This document shows, in pieces, positions 37,401 through 48,515 of a DNA stretch of 64,000 nucleotides. The DNA comes from Owenia fusiformis (taxonomy: Eukaryota > Annelida > Polychaeta > Sabellida > Oweniidae): positions 21,216,455 to 21,280,454 of the forward strand of contig CAIIXF020000002.1 of NCBI GenBank assembly GCA_903813345.2, read 5' to 3'. The notes below the pieces were generated by a model. It was not told where the DNA came from, searched no databases, and was given only the letters and a program-made list of their open reading frames with translations. The position numbers and the translations under genes are program-made. Position 1 is the stretch's first letter. Each line of letters opens with the position of its first letter.

Positions 37401-40400
37401 ACCTTCAGAGGAATGTATATCCTGACTTTCAAACAAAAATATTGATTTGGATAGCACAGTTTTAGTTTGATGACCTTGACCTTGAAAATTTTACTTATTC
37501 AGAGCCTAGTGAGGTCTTTTGTGATTAGGCTGACCAAAATTTACATCCCAAAATAAATCTGAAAAATCAACCTTTTGAATGTCACTGAAGGTCAAGTAAA
37601 GGTCAAATCCTAAAACTAATATCAGATTTGAACTCCTGGCAACTTGTTGATGATTTTCAAAAAAAAAAATTGGTCAAATATCCCAGATGCGAGTAGAAAT
37701 AATCTTGATTTACGTCATTAAAAATTCACAATTTAGTCAAACTGGTGTCATATTTGGAATCTACATATAAAATTACATCTAAAAATGTGGTTTTGAAAAG
37801 AGTTTATCAACTTTGAAAATTTAATTTTCTTTGAAAATGTGACTTCTAGGTCCGGGAGATTCCCCATAGACCCCATGTTGTAAAACTACAAAAAGTGAAA
37901 TATCTTTTCTTGTGTTGGGCAGATAATATTTTCTTTTACTGGACATATTTTAATTTGTATAACTATCACATACATAAGGGTTATTTGAAAAGTGAACCAC
38001 TAAAACTGATGCATATTCAAGTCTAAGGGAATTTTGTAATACCCTGCCGTGTTATTTCCCCCGAATCAGCCACCTGGTGGCGAAACTGGTAACTACCTAC
38101 TCGCATCTGAGTAATTGAAGCAAGTTGAAAAATAACTTATTTTTACTGTTTGACGTCAAATATCTCAAAAACGATAAAAATTTGATGCTAACCTATATTG
38201 AGCAATACTGTATAAGTGGTAATCTTGCCTAATCATTTAATTTGCCTATTTCCTAATTTTTGCCAGGTTCGGAAAATTAAATGTCGGAAATATTGTCTTT
38301 ATAATGTTATCCAATGGGAGGTTTCTTGTCATTAGGAAAATTAAAATTAGGAAAATGATGAAATTTGACCATTCGGAAAATTAACCACTCGGATTAAATA
38401 CCATTTATACAGTATGTAGGGAATGCTTAAATCTAGTAATGATGTAATTCATTGCAAGAAATGATCAAGTATAAGGCAAACTTTGAGAAACTTGTCAATC
38501 ACACAACCTGCTATTGACTTTATACATAAGAAAGTTTCCTGAAAATGACCTAAGTCCTACTTTTTGTCAAATTTTATAGAGTAAACACCAAAAACTGTAA
38601 TTTTAAGAGCTTTGAAATCTTAAGAGGACATAAGTTGCATATACAGCAACTACTACAAGTTATTTGAAAGTTCTACTTCAACAAAGTGTCTAGTATTTAC
38701 AGAAAATTTGACTTTTTGATGTCAAAATCACCGGAAATGGCGATGATAGGTCAAATAAGCATTATGGATATACATAAAATGAATGTGGATATGACTCAAT
38801 CTGAATAGCAGTTTTAATTTGTGCGGCCAATGTTGCAGACGGACGGACAGACGGACGGACCAACAGACGGACGGACACCTGGTCGATCAAAAAAATGAGT
38901 ATAAGCCAGATAATGTGACTTCATTTAAAAGGTAAAACATATTTTACAAATCATGCCTTTATAGTTGTCACAGTTGAAGAAATCCCTAACTTACTTTAAA
39001 GCAATTACAGGGTGGCCACACATGCACAAGATTGAAAAAATTCCAGCAAATTCCAGACATTATATTCTAACATATGATGATAAATAACATACCTGGTGGT
39101 GGAGAAGATTGTCTTGGAGCCTCAACTTGCTCACCAGGGGGCACCACCATCGCTAGAGCCACGGGCTGGGCTGGAACCAGTTCATCTTCATTTTGTAACT
39201 GTAATAAAATTAAACATGTTTCATAGTCTATTAATAGTAATTAATTGGGCATGATCCAAAACTTGCATGTGAAAGTCCAAGACAAGGCGGGTGTATGTAT
39301 CAAGCATTCATATTGTTACCATTTAACTGATGTGGTGTTAGTAACTCTTATTATACCTTAAATGTAATCACACCGTCTACCTTAATGAGTGATGTCATCA
39401 AGAGGCATGAGGCTTTATATTCAGATTCAGCAATAAAGTCATATAATATATGAACTAGATGTTCAGTGTTATATAGATAACGCCACAACTGAGACTCAAA
39501 ATCAGCAGACAATATCATAAACGAGGCACAAGTGAGCTTACTATCAACATTGTATCAACTCATATCTAATTGTCACAACATATTACATTTAATCAATGGT
39601 TTTACATTCCACAGATTAGATTTTTTACTGTGAATAAACTCTGTAATAGTTATTCCAAATGTTGTAATTAATCATCCCTCAGTTCAGTTAGAGATCAGAT
39701 GGGACTTTATGCCAGACATCCAGACCTTGTTCTGGCGCAGACTTAATTGATAACAAAAAGAGCAATTGAAGTAGACTTAAATTCTGTTTTGAACACTTTG
39801 GGCAGTCTGGCAATGGGATGACACTTAGATGATTTCAAATGAGGCTGGAATATTCAAACTGCAGTCATAATTGACATAAATTAGAAAATCTGGGTTGAAA
39901 ACTACTGAAAGTTTCATGAAAAAAGGCAAAAAGGGTGGATTCTTTTGCGGCATAAGTCTGCACAAAATCAAGGTTTGGCATAAAGTCCCACCTGATCTCT
40001 GACTGTAGTTCAAGTCATTTTATCATTTTTCTGGGGTGAACTGTTATAGATCATTTAAATCAGAGTCACTTAAGATGGTCGATGGAATATTGGCAAATAA
40101 GTTATCGAAACAGACACATTAATTTAATGAAACAGACATTGAAGGCATGTTATTGGCAGTCATTTGTTATTCCCTGTTGTATTGTCATTCCCTGTTGTAT
40201 TGTCATTCCCTGTTGTATTGTCATTCCCTGTTGTATTGTCATTCCCTGTTGTATTGTCATTCCCTGTTGTATTATCATTCCCTGTTGTATTGTCATTCCC
40301 TGATGTATTGTCATTCCCTGTTGTATTGTCAATCCCTGTTGTATTATCATTCCCTGTTGTATTGTCATTTCCTGTTGTATTGTCATTCCCTGTTGTATTG

Positions 40401-41599
40401 TCATTCCCTGTTGTATTGCCATTCCCTGTTGTATTGTCATTCCCTGTTGTATTATCATTCCCTGTCGTATTGTCATTCCCAGTTGTATTGTCATTCCCTG
40501 TTGTATTATCATTCCCTGTTGTATTGTCATTCCCAGTTGTATTGTCATTCCCTGTTGTATTGTCATTCCCTGTTGTATTGTCATTCCCAGTTGTATTGTC
40601 ATTCCCTGTTGTATTATCATTCCCTGTTGTATTATCACTCCCTGTTGTATTGTCATTCCCAGTTGTATTGTCATTCCCTGTTGTATTATCATTCCCTGTT
40701 GTATTATCATTCCCTGTTGTATTGTCATTCCCAGTTGTATTGTCATTCCCTGTTGTATTATCATTCCCTGTTGTATTGTCATTCCCAGTTGTATTGTCAT
40801 TCCCTGTTATATTATCATTCCCTGTTGTATTGTCACTCCCTGTTGTATCATATCTTGTTTACCACCAATGAAGGTGAGCAATACCTCTTGGGTATATCCC
40901 ATATATAAACCGTCATAAATATCGGATGTAATCATGAAAGGCAGACCCAGGAACCCCTCATTGGAGGAGCCCTGTGTTCTTTTATGTGCACTCATACATA
41001 GCCATACAAGTACACACCACTGCCTTTTTACGAGTTGTGGACCACTCAGTCAAACACCCTGAAGTACTTTATGTAAAGAAGCAGATTAACTAATGCCTGA
41101 ACCGGAGATCGATTCCAGGACCTATTGCGTAAGAAGTACATGCTCTACAGCTGAGCTATACGGTGGACTACCGACTACTGTTGGTTGATACTTTATGCCA
41201 AGAAAAATGTAACATGTATATTTTTTTTGGGAGAATTTATAGTTTTTTGAACTTTGAACCTTTTATTAGGAGGTCCCATGAATAGGGGGCTACTTCACCA
41301 TTTGATTAAATATCACAGATCATTTGGAAGATAATGTATTTGAGGTGGTAAAGAATACATTGGAAGTGCACTTATACCATCCTTGGCCCAAGAGTAATTC
41401 ATTGCATTACATGATCTGCTATGAAAGCAGTGAAGGACTGATCTTGAAGGATGCACTTATTACATGCTGCTGGCAATTTTTATTAATCCCCTTGTACTCT
41501 AACTATAATAATGCATGATAAACATTGGTTACAACAATTGCTTATAGAAATAACCTGCATGTGAATACTTACGATTTCATATCTCACATTACGGTCCAT
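34436..41599 (-). CDS. NDFIP1/2-like: NEDD4 family-interacting protein, complete
   Basis: Adaptor that recruits and activates Nedd4-type HECT ubiquitin ligases on Golgi and endosome membranes. Coding exons: 41573-41599 (ATG at 41599), 39093-39198, 37027-37193, 36363-36465, 35834-35958, 35481-35550, 34436-34539 (TAA). All sites are GT/AG and all phases agree; 233 residues, against about 221 in human NDFIP1. The N-terminal half is cytosolic and Pro-rich, with WW-binding PY motifs: PPEY at 43-46, created across the exon 2/3 junction, LPGY at 62-65 and LPTY at 71-74, the last in the family signature SLPTYAEAERTK. Three membrane segments follow: FLCTFMIAFLFNWIGFLVSL, GLSIVKWVLIVK and SWVWWLLVVLGFLIFF. 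The family's FNWIGF and AGRFGALSGLGLS blocks are clear. It is the single invertebrate counterpart of vertebrate NDFIP1 and NDFIP2; I do not assign it to one. An 18-bp minisatellite and a SINE-like sequence lie in the first coding intron. Confidence 0.96.
35598..35745. repeat. Dispersed 'gtcaccacc' repeat copy in NDFIP intron
   Basis: Starts caaggcatttacatgacaaa and ends aaaatgtcaccactta with attgttacagac inside, as in the other copies. It lies between NDFIP exons 35481-35550 and 35834-35958. Confidence 0.45.
37141..37363. repeat. 111-bp tandem duplication of the 5' end of an NDFIP exon
   Basis: The segment 37141-37251 is repeated at 37252-37363. It covers the first 53 bp of the NDFIP exon 37027-37193, its acceptor and some intron. 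The upstream copy (transcript sense) keeps the acceptor ttccttgcag and the frame for EYSMEAE, with several substitutions, then runs into intron sequence. It is read as a relic partial exon. Confidence 0.8.
37370..38910. repeat. Dispersed repeat ending in (GACG)n, NDFIP intron
   Basis: Starts around aaaaaggacccacggtcctg, has 'gaccttgaccttgaaa' and 'gtcaagtaaaggtcaaatcc' inside, and ends in a gacggacggacagacggacg run (about 38838-38875). This order is common in dispersed invertebrate repeats; no open frame is visible, and I do not name the family. Confidence 0.4.
40157..40852. repeat. 18-bp minisatellite, about 38 copies, NDFIP intron
   Basis: Near-perfect head-to-tail copies of tgttgtattgtcattccc with a few point variants (attatc, cccagt). 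Because 18 is a multiple of three and the unit has no stop in several frames, it gives long open frames on both strands. These have no start context, splice sites or family and are not genes. Confidence 0.92.
41085..41168 (-). repeat. tRNA-derived SINE head or tRNA pseudogene
   Basis: The minus strand shows an A-box-like tagctcagctgtagagc (plus 41142-41158) and a B-box-like ggaatcgatctccggt (plus 41101-41116) at the right spacing, but the anticodon stem does not pair. This fits a tRNA-derived SINE head. The downstream body (about 40870-41085) then runs into the 18-bp minisatellite, as if the array grew from the SINE tail. Confidence 0.5.
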
Positions 41600-42325
41600 C
41601 TTCTACTACAGGACTTCCAAAAACGAGACTTCTAATTGCTGATTATCTTATAATGTCCGGACTTTTATATCTGAAAATACAACATCGAATAATATAATAT
41701 TATGGCAATCATGAAATACAGCCATATTCAATGGTTTAGAGTTTTTTTTCCTATGAGGCTTACAGTATCAATGACTCATTAGATGCACTGACCTTTCAAC
41801 TATGGAACAGAAAGACTAGTTAACAGGTTAAGAACATCCTATGATTTACTCGTGATATGAAAATGACCAATTCATGGATATTCTTTCGCTACACTCGCTC
41901 CTGCCGATATCATATAATCAGGGCACGCCTTAAGCGTCGGACAGCTGGTCATTATCTGGTTACTTTTGATACTGACCAGTTGATTTTTTCACTAGGTATA
42001 GGAAAATAACATTGCAACTGGTCAGTAATGCCTTTTTGACCAGCAGCTCTGGAATCCTTAGGGCATACACTGCATATAATTCGTAAAATTAATTCATATC
42101 ACTCACAAAATCGGGGCCAAAAATTCAAATTCATGGTTTTTCACCATTAAGAGCAAATTTCAATAAGAAATTGTTGTTGACAGTAAGGTTGTTTAAAAGT
42201 TTTACTTTAGACCTTATTGTTAAGGTTAAAATGTTGGTTTTTCAACTTTAAAAAGTTTGGATTATAGCAATACAATCATTGTATATAATTTCATAGAACT
42301 AAAATAGTCACACTTTCTCCGTATA

Positions 42326-43105
42326 CCGTATTCTCTGTAATAAGCGCCCAGGGCGTTTAGAAAATTGAAAATACATTATTTAGACCATTCTAATAAGCGC
42401 CCATGTATGAAAGAAATCAGAAATCCCGAGGAATTTCATGTATGGCAATTTTTCTTGACAAGAATGCATTTTCTTCAACATATTTTTATAATAATATGAC
42501 AAGTGCTGTTATTGGAGAGAATACGGTAAAGATCGCTTAGACAATATTGACAGTGGTTGAAGACCCGTCTATGTCTAATTTATTTCCGGCACGCCCACTT
42601 TGTCATTATCGCCGATTACCTTCAATATTTCCACTAGAGACTGCTGGATATCGATCTAAAGTTATACATTATTTCTAATTTGATGAGAGATCATCATTAT
42701 TCGTGCAAAAGTCGTGTAAAAGTCGAGAAACATTAAAAAGAAACCAGAAAGTTCACGACCTTGACATGCGCAGAACATCTGCGCAGTAGCTTTTGAAATT
42801 TCTGAATGCCGATAAAGAACAATTCCTTCATTCATTATGGACTATTTGGAGACAATATTAGCATGGTATGGTGTGGGAAGCACCCATCGATAGATATGTA
42901 TCGAGAGGATGCATAGAATTACAAAACGCGTCGTGTTTACAGCAGTTTTAGGGTAAGTACTCTATTATCGCCCGCTCCTGGATTTTGAGAAATATTTTTT
43001 TCCTGATATATTCTTCAATTCTTGTTGATTCCTCGATGTTTCTTGAACTTTGTGAAGCGGGGTGGGCGCTTATTAGAGAGTGGGCGGTAATTACAGAGAA
43101 TACGG
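42326..43105. mobile_element. DNA transposon with ccgtattctctg inverted ends
   Basis: Starts ccgtattctctgtaataagc and ends ttacagagaatacgg, with TA on both sides (42324-42325 and 43106-43107). A second internal end (gagagaatacgg then ta, to 42526) means the left 200 bp alone could be an older, shorter unit. No transposase frame is visible, so it is non-autonomous. Confidence 0.7.
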
Positions 43106-43336
43106 TAGCCCTATATGGTGCTTCGAGTTACTGTAGAACTCAGATGTGATGGTATCCAGTGAAACATAAGCACCAGAGACCATCAACAGGTGGCATAAGT
43201 CTAAGCCACACAATCAAACTCAAAGGATATAGACTTGAAGATATTTCACAGACTAATCAAATAAATAGAAATGATCACCATGTTAGGTCAGATGGACATT
43301 AAGATGACGGGTACATGGCGGTTACCAGGTGAAAGG

Positions 43337-44370
43337 TCTACTACTTTTTTCATGGCCTGACTGTGTCTGTAAAACTTGAAATATAATAGTTACCTAAAGA
43401 TTGGGAGTCTTACGTACTTACCTTCTAGAGGCTAGAACACACATTTCAATTAAACCATATCACCTTTGTTACGTCAACCATTGTGAATTAAGCACAATAT
43501 CAAAGGGGTAAAATATGGACTTTGAAAATAAATTATTTCCTTGTAAGTTCTGGAAGTTTCTATACGAAAAATTACTGAACATATGTAGAAATTGAATGTT
43601 TGTTCGTTGATTTTATGATTTATATGTGTGTTTATTCTTCTATATTTTGGTCTAAATTATAAAGCATCATGAACAGGTCCTCCAGTATTAATAAACTAAT
43701 ACAGCAGATGACCCATTCATACTTTCCGCGCAGCATTTCATTCAGACCATTAGTTCCACTGTAGATCATGTAGTTTCTTCTATCTTAAAACAGGCCATCC
43801 TCCTCTGCCCTGTCCTAAACTCGTCTTCAAGCGACCGCAAAACATTCTTTTTTAACATTCTTATTTTTTTCACATCATCAGACAAGGCTGGATGACATGT
43901 AACAAAATTAAAGTTCAAGGGTCAATACATTTTTTGTGATAGGGGTAACGCCTTCCCGGAAGTCAACACGAGGAAAAATGGAAAAGTCAAGAAAGCATTT
44001 ACACAAATTTCAATCACTGTGCTTATATTTCATCATGTAATGAACAAAGCAAAGTTTATATGGTTTCATTGAAATGTGTGTTCTAACCTCTAGAAGGTAA
44101 GTAAGACTCCCAATCTTTGGGTAACTTTTATATTTCAATAGTCATATAAATCCGACCGTTGTATGCTGTTCTTCGATATTCCTTGTTCTTATTTGGATAT
44201 TTATTTTTTATCATTTTCTTTGCATACACGGTCTCGTATGCAAGAAAATAAGAAAAATAAATATCCAAATCAGAAAAAAATAACAACAAATAACATCATA
44301 CGAGGGTCAGATTTATATGACTAATATTTCAAGTGATACCAAAGCAGTCAGGCCACGAAAAAAGTGGTAG
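43337..44370. mobile_element. Long-inverted-repeat element, interrupted
   Basis: Left arm about 43337-43470 and right arm about 44055-44370 are reverse complements (for example aaagattgggagtcttac / gtaagactcccaatcttt, and ttcatggcctgactg / cagtcaggccacgaa). The right arm is split by the 185-bp element at 44139-44323. No transposase frame in the ~590-bp middle. Confidence 0.75.
44139..44323. mobile_element. 185-bp palindromic MITE nested in the element at 43337-44370
   Basis: Inverted ends tagtcatataaatccgacc / ggtcagatttatatgacta. Flanked by the 9-bp direct repeat ATATTTCAA (44130-44138 and 44324-44332), which occurs once at the matching place in the intact left arm (reverse complement near 43380). 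A 9-bp duplication with long inverted ends points to a Mutator-like MITE. Confidence 0.82.
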
Positions 44371-44433
44371 TTTGTAATTTTGGATTTGAAAAGACTTGTT
44401 AATCAACATGTATTGAACAACCTGGAAGAATCG

Positions 44434-45008
44434 TGTACTAAATACCACCTAGGTGCCCCACACCTAGGTGTCCCCATTGAAATGCCTTACTGGCATATTT
44501 TACTACTTTATTTCAAGATAACATTTTTTCAAGTGTTAATATGGTACATAATAAAGTATTTTCGTGGAACTTGTGTAAATATTTCTGTTTGTTTATGATA
44601 TTTTTAATTGTCTTGAAAATTGTGATCGATGTCGAAAAAGTCATTTGTAAGAATAATATTTCATTATTTGCTCACTATAAAATGCTACAAATTCACTATT
44701 TTAGCAACAAGTAAGAACAATATTTCAAATATAAATGCACACATTAGCATAAATGGGTTTTATTACTACAAATAAGTAAACATACATATGAGCAAAATTC
44801 CAGGTGCCCATTTTTCTAACAATAAAACTTTTTACATTTTATTTTCGAATCTTCTTTGCTATATTCTCGACTACAAATTATTGTTTAAGCCTATTAAATG
44901 TCAAGTTAATATACAAAGGAAATAATACTATATTTAAAATGTGTATGTGGTTTAAAATGGAATTAGAAATTCAGGTGCCCAAGGGGACACCTAGGTGGTA
45001 TTTAGTAA
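44434..45008. mobile_element. MITE with ctaaataccacctaggtg inverted ends
   Basis: Starts ctaaataccacctaggtg and ends cacctaggtggtatttag, with TA on each side as a probable target duplication. An extra inverted 'cacacctaggtgtcccc' follows the left end. The short frames inside have no recognisable content. Confidence 0.65.
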
Positions 45009-45405
45009 CACCCATAGGCCATTTACGCTAACTATTTAGCCTAGAGAGTCCATCGCATAGGTGACACTATTTGTGATCTCATCTCGAGGCGTGACCTGAC
45101 ATCTAGGCTATTGGCCAACCTGGAAAAGCTGAGGCCATTTATTCCAAATAGCTTTCGTTAGAGTATCGGTTAATGGTCATTATTCTTCTCGGTTGGACAA
45201 TAGATATCGGATGTTGATATCACAACAACTTCAATTCAAGTTCCTCAAGGTGGATCCAAATTTTTCTGTTTTCTTTCACGGATCGTTTCGAAGAGATATC
45301 AAGCTCAATTTACGCGCAAGAACAAACCTAAAGACCACTATATAATGGCGACTAGTAATTTATATTCAATAACGATTCAAAGCCTAGAAAGAAGTAAAAT
45401 CTTAC

Positions 45406-45475
45406 CAAAGTTGTAAATCCTGAAAATTTTAACCCATGTCAACCATCTTGGATTTGGACGCACGTTGATTGGTCA
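45406..45475 (-). promoter_or_regulatory. Probable NDFIP 5' UTR exon and start region
   Basis: On the minus strand a good donor (CTTTG|GTAAG, GT at 45405) closes a short stretch that can splice to the acceptor TTTTCAG at 41671-41673, just ahead of the NDFIP start exon. It carries a five-codon upstream frame (ATG to TAA). A CCAAT-type box (attggtcaat, about 45468-45477) lies just upstream. This would place the NDFIP promoter roughly 1.2 kb from the NUDT6 5' exon, head-to-head. The transcription start is not known. Confidence 0.5.
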
Positions 45476-46207
45476 ATTCATCACATGACATAACAATCAC
45501 CATGTTCGGTATTTTGTTCATTTGTTTCATGGTATCGTATATTAGAATATGTCACCAACCAGAATTTTAAAAATTAGCATAAAATTTCTCTTGGTAAACT
45601 CACCAGAGAATCTGATAATGAGTGATAATGTTTCTCAGATTCACACTTTGTTACGTTCGGTATTTCGGTGTATTAATGAAAGTGAAAATTATAAAATGTG
45701 GTTTTGTAACTTGGTAAGTACTTACGCTGTTTTACGTCAAAATCTGGTATATGTATGTCCTGAAATGATAGCGATGTACATAATTACCTTTTCAATATAT
45801 TTGTTATACATAAGCTAGACCAGATTAATGACTAGTCTTACTGTGACAACTAAATTATGATTTATTATCATTTTAGAATTTAAACTTTTCAAATTGAAGA
45901 AATATTGAAATATTATACACTAATAATAATCTGCCCAAAGACTAGTAAGTCATATGATTTTATTTTTAGGCCCAGTCACAGGGATTAGTCAAGAGTAATG
46001 CAACTTGATATAAATATATTGTTGTACAGGTAACTAGAGGTTTCGTGTGTCAGTTATTAGCTAGCGATATTTTTCACAACATAACCATGAACGCAAAGCC
46101 AATGAATCAAGACAGTAATGTATATACTGCACATACAAAACAAGCACTACTTAGTCTACTTTAGAACGTGAGATTTGCAATTTCCTGGTGTCAGCGGGAA
46201 TCATTAT

Positions 46208-47368
46208 ACAGGTTTGTGTAAAAATCTGAGCTGGGTGACCGGGTAGCCAGGTAAACAGGTACTTAACGTTCCTTGCAGGGTTACCAACTTTCAAAGTTGC
46301 ACATTTGTAGACTACCCTTCAATATTTTTACGTTATCATTTTACCAAGAACCTGTAAGAGACTAAATTTCGGAAGTCCTAGGTACATGTAGTTATTTACA
46401 GTTTACACGTACAGTGGGGTACATTTAGAATTGCTATAGCTATGAAAATTACATGCTGTCGCACATGTAATAAATTCTTACCTCAGTGTTTTCAGTGCTC
46501 TATTTTCTCCGTCCTAGTAAGTCCAAATATAGTGGAATTTGTGTCCATAATGACAAATAAGAACTTAAAAAGTTGAAGTGGATATTCACATGTAAATGCC
46601 AACTCTTCAAATGTTGAGGTGATTTTGGAGCCCGATTACGCTGCAAGGGAGGTTTCCAAAATGCCGCTCCGCCATTTTTAAACCTGTCACGAGTAAATAA
46701 GGTTAACTGATGTTGCATTGTGGGAGTCAATCCTCCTTGGATCACAAACATGGCGATTCATAAAAACATTCGTTCGATTTGGTAGGGATTTATCCATCAT
46801 TTGCAGGTATGAAGCTTTGGATTCATTTATTGTGCTACTTAAAGTGAATGGGAATTATTTTTTCTACCTCTTGGGAGAGTTTGAGACACGAAACTTAAAA
46901 TTTCGCTCATTGTGACAACTTTTGATGGTTGAGGTTTAGTTTTGTCCTCCACTTTAGGATGACGTTAGTTGCTTGATATATTGTCTGAGTGATTGACAGG
47001 ATATCGATGATTGTTAAACAAATCTGGAAGATTTTCGTACGCGTAAATTGAAACGTTATTTGCCGTTTTTATCTGTTAATTAGTGTACGATGTACAATAC
47101 AACGTTAGTTGCTTGATTTATTGCCTCACTGATTGACATTATATTAATTTTGTTTGTTGTTTTGCCGGTTGATTTATTGGACGTAAATAAATTTTGTTGC
47201 TTGTTTGGTTGTTTTCTTGATTGGTTGTGTCACTGGTACGTACGTTGATTGGGATGTCAGTTGGGCGTTTTGAGGCATAAAATGAAAAAATCAAATTCCT
47301 AACCCTGGTAGGAAGGTAGGGTACCCGGTTACCTGGTCACCCATTTTTTTACACAAACCCTCATTATA
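46208..47368. repeat. Inverted repeat pair bracketing the possible NUDT6 first exon
   Basis: A ~60-bp sequence at about 46208-46270 (ggtttgtgtaaaaatctgag, then gggtgaccgggtagccaggt) occurs inverted at about 47300-47368. A third, self-palindromic relative lies at 47829-47912 (gggtttgtagaaaaaaccgg). They may be ends of one element or separate MITEs. Confidence 0.5.
46620..46749 (+). promoter_or_regulatory. Candidate NUDT6 promoter
   Basis: A locally GC-richer stretch (gccgctccgccattttt, then tgcattgtgggagtc) just ahead of the possible first exon, with YY1-like GCCAT cores. A promoter here fits the gene model and the head-to-head layout with NDFIP, but the core elements are not diagnostic. Confidence 0.3.
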
Positions 47369-48515
47369 GTACTCATGTCTATTGAATACTATGCCTGCAA
47401 TATTGATTTTGATGCACAGTATAATGCTTTCTGAAGAAAATGATGTATGTAATACATGTTTTAGCTGCAAATATCTTACGAAATAAGCTTGTTTAAAATA
47501 TGTATCATAGAAAGCCAGCTATAACTATCAATAGCATATTACACACCCGGGTTTACACAATGATGTAACTGAATGATGTTTTATCTCCAAATATCTTGCG
47601 AAATAAGCTTGTTTAAAATATGTATCATAGAAAGCCATCTATATAACTATCAATGGCATATTACACGATGATGTGTCATCTAAGTAACGGACTGTTACTG
47701 TAAACACTGTTACTGAACGATTATTTATGTGAGAAAACTACATGCATTTGTATATGGGCTTATAGTGGGGATGTAGTACATACAGTATGTAGGATGAAAT
47801 CAGTTGCATCCCCATGTTAATTCAATTATGGGTTTGTAGAAAAAACCGGGTACCGGGTAGTAAATCCTCCATGCTGGGTTCAAACTTGGTACCCGGTACC
47901 CCACAAAAACGAAAAATACAAATATATAACATACAGTGTTATTAGACCATTAGAAAAAGTGTAAGATTTGTTTTGAATTTACAAAAATGTATGTAACTTC
48001 CTTCAAAATTGAGCTAGAAGCTTCAAATAAAGAATATTTTAAGGCTCTTTTCTTCCTCTATCATCATGGTCATATTTATCATTGGTTTTTGGGGGGGGAG
48101 TGCGATCGCACCATCGCACCCCCTCCTGGCTACGCCTATGAAGTTGCTGTTTTTCTAGTTTTCATTTATTAGTAATAAAAATCCCTGCATTTATCTGCTA
48201 TTTAACATGAACCATTATCTTTGTTATATAGGACTAAACTAAACTGGGACTTGGCGAAGTTCGATCATTGGCTGCAGGACCTTAAAGGAAAAAAGTGTCA
48301 AGGTAGGCCTAATATTAATATATTTAATTCAAACTTTTCACTGGCATCCTTGAAGCTTTTATGAATTGTAAATGTTCTGTTGAAATAGTGTAATAGAAAA
48401 TTTTTTGTAACCAATTATATTTTTATAAATCCAAGGGAGAACCTACCATATAGATGGCAGCACCAATCAACATTGGAAAATGGACATTAAAGATCACCAG
48501 AAAATGTTGGAATAA
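46750..48515 (+). other. Possible NUDT6 5' exons carrying a 60-codon overlapping upstream frame
   Basis: A possible first exon (ATG at 46750, donor TTTG|GTAGGG after 46781) joins 48232-48302 (acceptor TTATATAG, donor CAAG|GTAGGC), which joins the NUDT6 start exon at 48436. The frame from ATG 46750 stays open through both junctions and ends at TAA 48513-48515, 60 codons, overlapping the NUDT6 start (48454) in another frame. The peptide (WTKLNWDLAKFDHWLQDLK in the middle) looks protein-like but I do not recognise it. An alternative donor after 46806 would end the frame after 11 codons. It may be a regulatory upstream frame, a second small protein, or chance. Confidence 0.35.
47462..47690 (+). 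repeat. Tandem duplication of a ~115-bp unit
   Basis: Two head-to-tail copies sharing gcgaaataagcttgtttaaa-type sequence and atgtatcatagaaagcca, with minor differences. No function seen. Confidence 0.65.

Noticed and set aside
40147-40908. Very long open frames on both strands (up to 253 codons)
   Set aside because: They are translations of the 18-bp minisatellite, open in several frames at once, with no family resemblance.
41085-41168. Functional tRNA gene
   Set aside because: A and B boxes are present but the anticodon stem does not pair, so it is treated as SINE or pseudogene.
44380-45031. Two plus-strand frames of 72 and 75 codons
   Set aside because: They overlap the ends of the MITE at 44434-45008 and read its inverted repeats.
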